In this document: in pieces, positions 63,801 to 64,000 of the stretch
Layout: every line of letters starts with the position of its first letter
Numbering within the stretch: position 1 is the stretch's first letter
NCBI RefSeq assembly: GCF_030867145.1
Contig: NC_134433.1
Coordinates: 8,693,216 to 8,757,215, forward strand
Length of the DNA: 64,000 nt
Origin: Opisthocomus hoazin
Taxonomy: Eukaryota > Chordata > Aves > Opisthocomiformes > Opisthocomidae
Reading direction: 5' to 3'
Notes under the pieces: model-generated
What the model saw: only the letters and a program-made list of their open reading frames with translations
Databases searched by the model: none
What the model was told of the DNA's origin: nothing
Made by a program: the position numbers and the translations under genes

Positions 63801-63890
63801 GCAGGTCGGAGTAGCGTGCCGTCAGACTGGTCACCAGCGCTTGAAGGCTATCCACTTGCTCTTGAAGATAGTGCAGTGCAGCGCCCAGAG
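9493..63890 (+). CDS. ZZEF1: Zinc finger ZZ-type and EF-hand domain-containing protein 1, 52 coding exons, 3' end beyond window
   Basis: Joining 52 exons gives 2,878 complete codons with frame kept at every GT-AG junction. Human ZZEF1 is about 2,961 aa, so roughly the last 100 residues are missing because the window ends. Order: MGTAAS myristoylation-type N-terminus; poly-Glu (10-14); EF-hand loop 127-138; DOC/APC10 domain about 235-430; helical scaffold; beta-rich module 1101-1192; Ser/Thr-rich linker about 1430-1560; tandem ZZ fingers 1799-1839 and 1848-1888; disordered linker about 1985-2095; a second copy of the beta-rich module 2725-2815. ZZ pairs bind two zinc ions each; ZZEF1 ZZ domains are reported to read the histone H3 N-terminus and SUMO, and DOC domains are typical of ubiquitin-ligase-linked proteins. 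The start at 9493 is chosen because MGxxxSHSS is shared with human; its AUG context is weak and a stronger in-frame ATG lies at 9550. Confidence 0.96.
13928..14072 (+). CDS. ZZEF1: ZZEF1 exon 2 (EF-hand)
   Basis: Residues 122-169. EF-hand loop [12 protein letters not shown] at 127-138, with calcium ligands D127, E129, D131 and G132 in place, but Asn instead of Glu at loop position 12. Acceptor tcttcag|gcc, donor ccag|gtatga, phase 1. The 1,110-bp intron holds nothing recognisable. Confidence 0.96.
15183..15377 (+). CDS. ZZEF1: ZZEF1 exon 3
   Basis: Residues 170-234 ([28 protein letters not shown]). Acceptor tttctag|gtt, donor agag|gtatgt, phase 1. The 919-bp intron has no recognised feature. 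Confidence 0.95.
16297..16468 (+). CDS. ZZEF1: ZZEF1 exon 4 (start of DOC domain)
   Basis: Residues 235-291. It includes [20 protein letters not shown] and [13 protein letters not shown], the N-terminal strand pattern of DOC/APC10 folds. Acceptor tttgcag|aat, donor acg|gtgagc, phase 2. The 683-bp intron is empty of features. Confidence 0.96.
17152..17351 (+). CDS. ZZEF1: ZZEF1 exon 5 (DOC domain)
   Basis: Residues 292-358 ([46 protein letters not shown]), typical DOC beta-strands. Acceptor tttgcag|ttt, donor tgt|gtgagt, phase 1. The 1,047-bp intron has no recognised feature. Confidence 0.96.
18399..18609 (+). CDS. ZZEF1: ZZEF1 exon 6 (end of DOC domain)
   Basis: Residues 359-428 ([20 protein letters not shown], then [18 protein letters not shown]). 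Acceptor ttgacag|atg, donor tca|gtaagt, phase 2. The 1,481-bp intron has T-runs near 18639 and 18868 and nothing else recognised. Confidence 0.96.
20091..20207 (+). CDS. ZZEF1: ZZEF1 exon 7
   Basis: Residues 429-467 ([31 protein letters not shown]). Acceptor ttactag|gaa, donor aag|gtgaga, phase 2. Short 236-bp intron. Confidence 0.95.
20444..20622 (+). CDS. ZZEF1: ZZEF1 exon 8
   Basis: Residues 468-527 ([31 protein letters not shown]). Acceptor tccctag|ttg, donor atg|gtaaat, phase 1. Intron 8 (2,192 bp) carries a CR1 tail and an antisense LTR. Confidence 0.95.
20838..20911 (+). repeat. CR1 3'-tail fragment
   Basis: Shows ggttgacacttggacttgat, then gatcttagaggtcttttcca, ending in attctgtgat: the diverged 3' terminus of a CR1 in plus orientation, in ZZEF1 intron 8. 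Confidence 0.75.
21143..22224 (-). mobile_element. Avian endogenous-retrovirus-type LTR, probably solo, antisense in ZZEF1 intron 8
   Basis: On the minus strand the element begins TGTATTGGGTTTGCGTGG and ends GGGTCAACCCACCACA, so it has TG...CA ends and about 1,082 bp. I recognise this as a repeat commonly seen in bird genomes; family name not assigned. Its middle (about 21600-21960) is an array of degenerate units of about 43-52 bp, each starting CTGCTCC on the plus strand. A TATTTAAG motif on the minus strand could be a core promoter. No retroviral gene accompanies it and no clear target-site duplication is seen, so solo LTR is inferred. Confidence 0.65.
21646..21890 (+). repeat. Degenerate 43-52-bp tandem array inside the LTR
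   Basis: CTGCTCC-initiated units begin at 21646, 21693, 21745, 21796 and 21839, each continuing with a variant of agcgtgggtccccacggggt. They explain the overlapping long but meaningless reading frames here. Confidence 0.7.
22815..22913 (+). CDS. ZZEF1: ZZEF1 exon 9
   Basis: Residues 528-560 ([29 protein letters not shown]). Acceptor acttag|gaa, donor atg|gtaaga, phase 1. The 1,044-bp intron has no recognised feature. Confidence 0.95.
23958..24049 (+). CDS. ZZEF1: ZZEF1 exon 10
   Basis: Residues 561-591 ([28 protein letters not shown]). Acceptor gctttag|gtt, donor aag|gtacgt, phase 0. The 1,022-bp intron has no recognised feature. Confidence 0.94.
25072..25220 (+). CDS. ZZEF1: ZZEF1 exon 11
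   Basis: Residues 592-640 ([35 protein letters not shown]). Acceptor cttttag|gtc, donor cag|gtatag, phase 2. Intron 11 (772 bp) contains a CR1 fragment. Confidence 0.95.
25264..25475 (-). repeat. CR1 fragment in ZZEF1 intron 11
   Basis: Plus strand reads tgaatcacagaatggtagg then gttggaagggatctctgtgg, the reverse complement of a CR1 3' end, about 210 bp long and antisense to ZZEF1. It starts only about 45 bp past the exon 11 donor. Confidence 0.92.
25993..26104 (+). CDS. ZZEF1: ZZEF1 exon 12
   Basis: Residues 641-678 ([29 protein letters not shown]), strongly acidic. Acceptor acatag|aag, donor caa|gtaagg, phase 0. The 1,195-bp intron holds nothing recognisable. Confidence 0.95.
27300..27515 (+). 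CDS. ZZEF1: ZZEF1 exon 13
   Basis: Residues 679-750 ([51 protein letters not shown]). Acceptor ttctag|tac; donor ctg|gtattt is non-ideal. Phase 0. The 873-bp intron holds nothing recognisable. Confidence 0.95.
28389..28489 (+). CDS. ZZEF1: ZZEF1 exon 14
   Basis: Residues 751-783 ([30 protein letters not shown]). Acceptor ttttaag|gtt, donor aaa|gtaagt, phase 2. The 338-bp intron has no feature. Confidence 0.95.
28828..28997 (+). CDS. ZZEF1: ZZEF1 exon 15
   Basis: Residues 784-840 ([31 protein letters not shown]). Acceptor tttacag|ccc, donor aag|gtaatt, phase 1. The 797-bp intron has no feature. Confidence 0.95.
29795..29928 (+). CDS. ZZEF1: ZZEF1 exon 16
   Basis: Residues 841-885 ([33 protein letters not shown]). 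Acceptor gagcag|tag, donor atg|gtaagc, phase 0. The 301-bp intron has no feature. Confidence 0.95.
30230..30300 (+). CDS. ZZEF1: ZZEF1 exon 17
   Basis: Residues 886-908 ([20 protein letters not shown]). At 71 nt it is the shortest coding exon. Acceptor ttctag|aaa, donor tag|gtaagg, phase 2. The 452-bp intron has no feature. Confidence 0.94.
30753..30867 (+). CDS. ZZEF1: ZZEF1 exon 18
   Basis: Residues 909-947 ([36 protein letters not shown]). Acceptor tttgtag|tga, donor gag|gtaatt, phase 0. The 610-bp intron has no feature. Confidence 0.95.
31478..31637 (+). CDS. ZZEF1: ZZEF1 exon 19
   Basis: Residues 948-1000 ([34 protein letters not shown]). Acceptor tttcag|tgt, donor act|gtaagt, phase 1. 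The 946-bp intron has a T-run near 32081 and no other feature. Confidence 0.95.
32584..32705 (+). CDS. ZZEF1: ZZEF1 exon 20
   Basis: Residues 1001-1041 ([34 protein letters not shown]). Acceptor ctttag|atg, donor ctg|gtaagt, phase 0. It is followed by the shortest ZZEF1 intron, 86 bp. Confidence 0.95.
32792..32902 (+). CDS. ZZEF1: ZZEF1 exon 21
   Basis: Residues 1042-1078 ([27 protein letters not shown]). Acceptor tcctag|gtc, donor aag|gtaact, phase 0. The 660-bp intron has no feature. Confidence 0.94.
33563..33729 (+). CDS. ZZEF1: ZZEF1 exon 22 (beta-module copy 1 begins)
   Basis: Residues 1079-1133 ([37 protein letters not shown]). The module copy starts at H1101. Acceptor tctacag|atg, donor gag|gtaatt, phase 2. 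The 618-bp intron has no feature. Confidence 0.95.
34348..34429 (+). CDS. ZZEF1: ZZEF1 exon 23 (beta-module copy 1)
   Basis: Residues 1134-1161 ([25 protein letters not shown]). The YDYLEF string is CUB-like in appearance. Acceptor tcacag|gta, donor aag|gtgagc, phase 0. The 627-bp intron has no feature. Confidence 0.95.
35057..35258 (+). CDS. ZZEF1: ZZEF1 exon 24 (beta-module copy 1 ends)
   Basis: Residues 1162-1228 ([28 protein letters not shown], then [20 protein letters not shown]). The SNxEWGYKF signature recurs in exon 51. Acceptor ctgtag|aaa, donor gag|gtgagt, phase 1. The 1,004-bp intron holds a 24-base A-run. Confidence 0.96.
35671..35694 (+). repeat. Poly(A) tract, 24 A
   Basis: Uninterrupted A homopolymer in ZZEF1 intron 24. 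No retroposed body is recognisable before it. Confidence 0.9.
36263..36411 (+). CDS. ZZEF1: ZZEF1 exon 25
   Basis: Residues 1229-1278 ([20 protein letters not shown]). Acceptor cttgcag|aac; donor gag|gtactc is weak. Phase 0. 199-bp intron. Confidence 0.93.
36611..36851 (+). CDS. ZZEF1: ZZEF1 exon 26
   Basis: Residues 1279-1358 ([49 protein letters not shown]). Acceptor ttccag|gct, donor atg|gtaact, phase 1. The 1,544-bp intron has nothing recognisable. Confidence 0.95.
38396..38475 (+). CDS. ZZEF1: ZZEF1 exon 27
   Basis: Residues 1359-1385 ([19 protein letters not shown]). Acceptor ttccag|tca, donor atg|gtaaga, phase 0. The 1,235-bp intron has nothing recognisable. Confidence 0.94.
39711..39804 (+). 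CDS. ZZEF1: ZZEF1 exon 28
   Basis: Residues 1386-1416 ([28 protein letters not shown]). Acceptor tctacag|ttg, donor ttg|gtaagt, phase 1. The 572-bp intron has nothing recognisable. Confidence 0.94.
40377..40893 (+). CDS. ZZEF1: ZZEF1 exon 29 (largest exon, disordered linker)
   Basis: Residues 1417-1588; at 517 nt the longest exon. A Ser/Thr/Asp/Lys-rich, probably unstructured linker (about 1430-1530) leads to [20 protein letters not shown] and [20 protein letters not shown], which are conserved with human. It contains an A4G8 homopolymer at 40591-40602. Acceptor tgcag|caa, donor aag|gtaagt, phase 2. The 650-bp intron has no feature. Confidence 0.94.
41544..41708 (+). CDS. ZZEF1: ZZEF1 exon 30
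   Basis: Residues 1589-1643 ([34 protein letters not shown]). Acceptor ctcttag|tgt, donor aaa|gtaagt, phase 2. The 793-bp intron contains an unexplained antisense open frame (41940-42437). Confidence 0.95.
42502..42621 (+). CDS. ZZEF1: ZZEF1 exon 31
   Basis: Residues 1644-1683 ([32 protein letters not shown]). Acceptor tttctag|cta, donor cag|gtacag, phase 2. The 860-bp intron has a long T-run near 42652. Confidence 0.95.
43482..43643 (+). CDS. ZZEF1: ZZEF1 exon 32
   Basis: Residues 1684-1737 ([30 protein letters not shown]). Acceptor gtttag|atc, donor ctg|gtgagt, phase 2. The junction codon becomes Cys where human, as I recall it, has Ser. The 656-bp intron has no feature. Confidence 0.95.
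44300..44429 (+). CDS. ZZEF1: ZZEF1 exon 33
   Basis: Residues 1738-1781 ([38 protein letters not shown]). Acceptor ttttag|tca, donor aag|gtgacc, phase 0. 261-bp intron. Confidence 0.95.
44691..44829 (+). CDS. ZZEF1: ZZEF1 exon 34 (first ZZ finger)
   Basis: Residues 1782-1827. ZZ1 zinc ligands C1799, C1802, C1813, C1816, C1822 and C1825; the closing His pair lies in exon 35. [18 protein letters not shown] is the standard ZZ signature. Acceptor ttctag|atg, donor ttg|gtaaga, phase 1. 207-bp intron. Confidence 0.97.
45037..45202 (+). CDS. ZZEF1: ZZEF1 exon 35 (end of ZZ1, second ZZ finger)
   Basis: Residues 1828-1882. H1835 and H1839 finish ZZ1. ZZ2 uses C1848, C1851, C1862, C1865, C1871 and C1874, with H1884 and H1888 supplied by exon 36. 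Acceptor tttacag|gtg, donor cag|gtaata, phase 2. Intron 35 (1,240 bp) carries a CAAA-rich repeat and a CR1. Confidence 0.97.
45491..45547 (+). repeat. CAAA-rich simple repeat
   Basis: Perfect (CAAA)n blocks grade into C/A-rich sequence, about 30 bp before a CR1 3' end in ZZEF1 intron 35. Confidence 0.85.
45577..46250 (-). repeat. CR1 LINE fragment, about 670 bp, in ZZEF1 intron 35
   Basis: Plus strand opens with agaatcataggttggaaaag, the complement of a CR1 3' terminus, and continues through conserved blocks such as gggcagcctgttccaatgtc and tttgctgcccttctctggac. It is the longest CR1 in the window, antisense to ZZEF1, with its minus-strand reverse-transcriptase frame broken. It ends less than 200 bp before exon 36. 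Confidence 0.93.
46443..46705 (+). CDS. ZZEF1: ZZEF1 exon 36
   Basis: Residues 1883-1970: last His ligands of ZZ2, then [20 protein letters not shown] and [18 protein letters not shown]. Acceptor tttcag|tca, donor aag|gtgagt, phase 1. The 1,005-bp intron has nothing recognisable. Confidence 0.95.
47711..47883 (+). CDS. ZZEF1: ZZEF1 exon 37
   Basis: Residues 1971-2028 ([20 protein letters not shown]), then a Ser/Lys/Asp-rich linker with little similarity to human. Acceptor tttcag|gtc, donor aat|gtaagt, phase 0. The 564-bp intron has nothing recognisable. Confidence 0.92.
48448..48595 (+). CDS. ZZEF1: ZZEF1 exon 38
   Basis: Residues 2029-2077, a charged, Lys/Ser-rich linker ending in VEDNVSPT. 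It is poorly conserved and is supported mainly by clean splice sites (tttag|ggg, cag|gtaaaa) and frame. Exons 37 and 38 together are 321 nt, so joint skipping would keep frame. 579-bp intron. Confidence 0.88.
49175..49311 (+). CDS. ZZEF1: ZZEF1 exon 39
   Basis: Residues 2078-2123 ([27 protein letters not shown]). Acceptor atcag|gtg, donor tca|gttagt, phase 0. 425-bp intron without features. Confidence 0.95.
49737..50014 (+). CDS. ZZEF1: ZZEF1 exon 40
   Basis: Residues 2124-2215 ([51 protein letters not shown]), very strongly conserved. Acceptor ccgtag|ggc; donor cag|gtgctt is modest. Phase 2. The 1,084-bp intron has nothing recognisable. Confidence 0.95.
51099..51273 (+). CDS. ZZEF1: ZZEF1 exon 41
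   Basis: Residues 2216-2274 ([40 protein letters not shown]). Acceptor ttccag|tcg, donor gag|gtaagt, phase 0. The 534-bp intron has no feature. Confidence 0.95.
51808..51940 (+). CDS. ZZEF1: ZZEF1 exon 42
   Basis: Residues 2275-2318 ([32 protein letters not shown]). Acceptor tttcag|gtg. Donor cag|gttctg matches the U1 consensus only at CAG|GT. Phase 1. If unspliced, the frame stays open another 28 codons to a stop at 52024. 717-bp intron. Confidence 0.93.
52658..52854 (+). CDS. ZZEF1: ZZEF1 exon 43
   Basis: Residues 2319-2384 ([40 protein letters not shown]). Acceptor ttgtag|taa, donor aag|gtatct, phase 0. 590-bp intron. Confidence 0.95.
53445..53564 (+). CDS. ZZEF1: ZZEF1 exon 44
   Basis: Residues 2385-2424 ([38 protein letters not shown]). 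Its acceptor is unusual: the last 24 bases are TG-rich (ending tgtgtgtgtag). Donor gag|gtaagt, phase 0. The 1,250-bp intron has nothing recognisable. Confidence 0.95.
54815..55003 (+). CDS. ZZEF1: ZZEF1 exon 45
   Basis: Residues 2425-2487 ([20 protein letters not shown], an acidic run, [17 protein letters not shown]). Acceptor gtgtag|att; donor ttg|gtactt is weak. Phase 0. 382-bp intron. Confidence 0.95.
55386..55486 (+). CDS. ZZEF1: ZZEF1 exon 46
   Basis: Residues 2488-2520 ([27 protein letters not shown]). Acceptor gttcag|atg, donor gag|gtatgt, phase 2. 535-bp intron. Confidence 0.95.
56022..56157 (+). CDS. ZZEF1: ZZEF1 exon 47
   Basis: Residues 2521-2566 ([32 protein letters not shown]). 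Acceptor tttaag|gtt, donor ttg|gtatgt, phase 0. Intron 47 (1,146 bp) holds two CR1 tail relics. Confidence 0.95.
56846..56897 (+). repeat. Diverged CR1 3'-tail relic
   Basis: ttggaccaaatgatctccaa, then aggtcccatgcacc and attctgtatga, match the CR1 terminal pattern with several changes. In ZZEF1 intron 47, plus orientation. Confidence 0.5.
57138..57202 (+). repeat. CR1 3'-tail fragment
   Basis: ggtgggttggactagatgac, aggtcccttccaacac, ending in attctatgaatctatgatt with the 8-bp terminal repeats. In ZZEF1 intron 47, plus orientation, about 100 bp before exon 48. Confidence 0.88.
57304..57663 (+). CDS. ZZEF1: ZZEF1 exon 48
   Basis: Residues 2567-2686 ([60 protein letters not shown]). Acceptor tttgcag|tca, donor aaa|gtaagt, phase 0. 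Intron 48 (2,146 bp) contains a CR1. Confidence 0.96.
58220..58594 (+). repeat. CR1 LINE fragment in ZZEF1 intron 48
   Basis: Plus orientation, ending in attctatgattctatgatt. The reverse-transcriptase C-terminus is readable in the plus frame ([31 protein letters not shown]). 5'-truncated; weak similarity may extend upstream to about 58080, but I cannot fix the edge. Confidence 0.93.
59810..59953 (+). CDS. ZZEF1: ZZEF1 exon 49 (beta-module copy 2 begins)
   Basis: Residues 2687-2734 ([40 protein letters not shown]). The module copy starts at H2725. Acceptor ccccag|att, donor gag|gtaagt, phase 0. The 862-bp intron has nothing recognisable. Confidence 0.96.
60816..60984 (+). CDS. ZZEF1: ZZEF1 exon 50 (beta-module copy 2)
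   Basis: Residues 2735-2790 ([40 protein letters not shown]). Acceptor tctcag|gat, donor cag|gtgaat, phase 1. Intron 50 (1,887 bp) contains the nested inverted repeat at 61839-61891. Confidence 0.96.
61839..61891. repeat. Nested inverted repeat
   Basis: Outer arms ccttggctg (61839-61847) and cagccaagg (61883-61891). Inside lie a perfect 18-bp palindrome gtgaaacttaagtttcac (61847-61864) and a further gtgaaactt (61868-61876), so the middle can fold as a 9-bp stem with a 3-base loop. In ZZEF1 intron 50; function unknown. Confidence 0.8.
62872..62970 (+). CDS. ZZEF1: ZZEF1 exon 51 (beta-module copy 2 ends)
   Basis: Residues 2791-2823 ([32 protein letters not shown]). It repeats the SNxEWGYKFxVTA signature of exon 24. 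Acceptor acccag|gag, donor cag|gtaagc, phase 1. The 754-bp intron has nothing recognisable. Confidence 0.96.
63725..63890 (+). CDS. ZZEF1: ZZEF1 exon 52 (last in window)
   Basis: Residues 2824-2878 plus two bases ([40 protein letters not shown]). Acceptor ttccag|ggt, donor gag|gtaagt, phase 2. The remaining 110 bases are intron; the final exons lie outside. Confidence 0.95.
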
Positions 63891-64000
63891 GTAAGTGTGC
63901 GGTTCTGTGTTGTACGCCAAAAGGTAAAGGGCAGGAGAAGTAGTAGTGACTAAGCTGATATTGTTTTGAAGCCAGAAAACCATGATTTGAAGTAGGTATC

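Noticed and set aside
1..64000. tRNA, rRNA, snoRNA, microRNA, CRISPR or bacterial-type operon
   Set aside because: I looked on both strands and saw no tRNA arms or boxes, no C/D or H/ACA pattern I could support, and no regularly spaced direct repeats.

Overview
This window comes from a vertebrate nuclear genome, almost certainly a bird. The genes are interrupted by many GT-AG introns. The interspersed repeats are avian CR1 LINE fragments with their ATTCTATG/ATTCTGTG terminal repeats, plus one roughly 1.08-kb avian-type LTR. The bird assignment is inferred from the repeats and the compact introns. The exact species cannot be told; a non-galliform neognath is my best guess.

Layout. Positions 1 to about 2,700 hold no recognisable exon. 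They end in a plus-strand AATAAA and look like the 3' UTR of a plus-strand gene that begins before the window (ANKFY1 would be expected from human synteny, not seen here). About 2.7-4.2 kb is intergenic. From 9,117 down to 5,611 the minus strand carries a complete four-exon CYB5D2 (neuferricin, a MAPR-type cytochrome b5 domain protein, 262 aa). Its 3' UTR probably runs to an AATAAA near 4,219. A 375-bp CpG-rich, head-to-head promoter separates it from ZZEF1 on the plus strand. ZZEF1 starts at 9,493 and fills the rest of the window. I could place 52 consecutive coding exons, every junction keeping frame, giving 2,878 codons. The window ends just after exon 52, so about 100 C-terminal residues (probably three exons) lie beyond it.

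ZZEF1 encodes an N-terminal myristoylation-type motif, one EF-hand, a DOC/APC10 domain, a long helical scaffold, two tandem ZZ zinc fingers, and a beta-sandwich-like module present twice (exons 22-24 and 49-51). The introns hold CR1 pieces in both orientations (introns 8, 11, 35, 47, 48), the antisense LTR (intron 8), simple repeats, and one notable nested inverted repeat (intron 50). CYB5D2 intron 2 holds another CR1.

I found no RNA gene, CRISPR, operon or prokaryote-type system, and nothing I would call an undescribed biological system. The points most worth a second look are the ZZEF1 start region (weak first AUG in a predicted G-quadruplex, with a strong second AUG that would drop the myristoylation motif), the duplicated module, a very weak exon 42 donor, and an uORF in front of CYB5D2.
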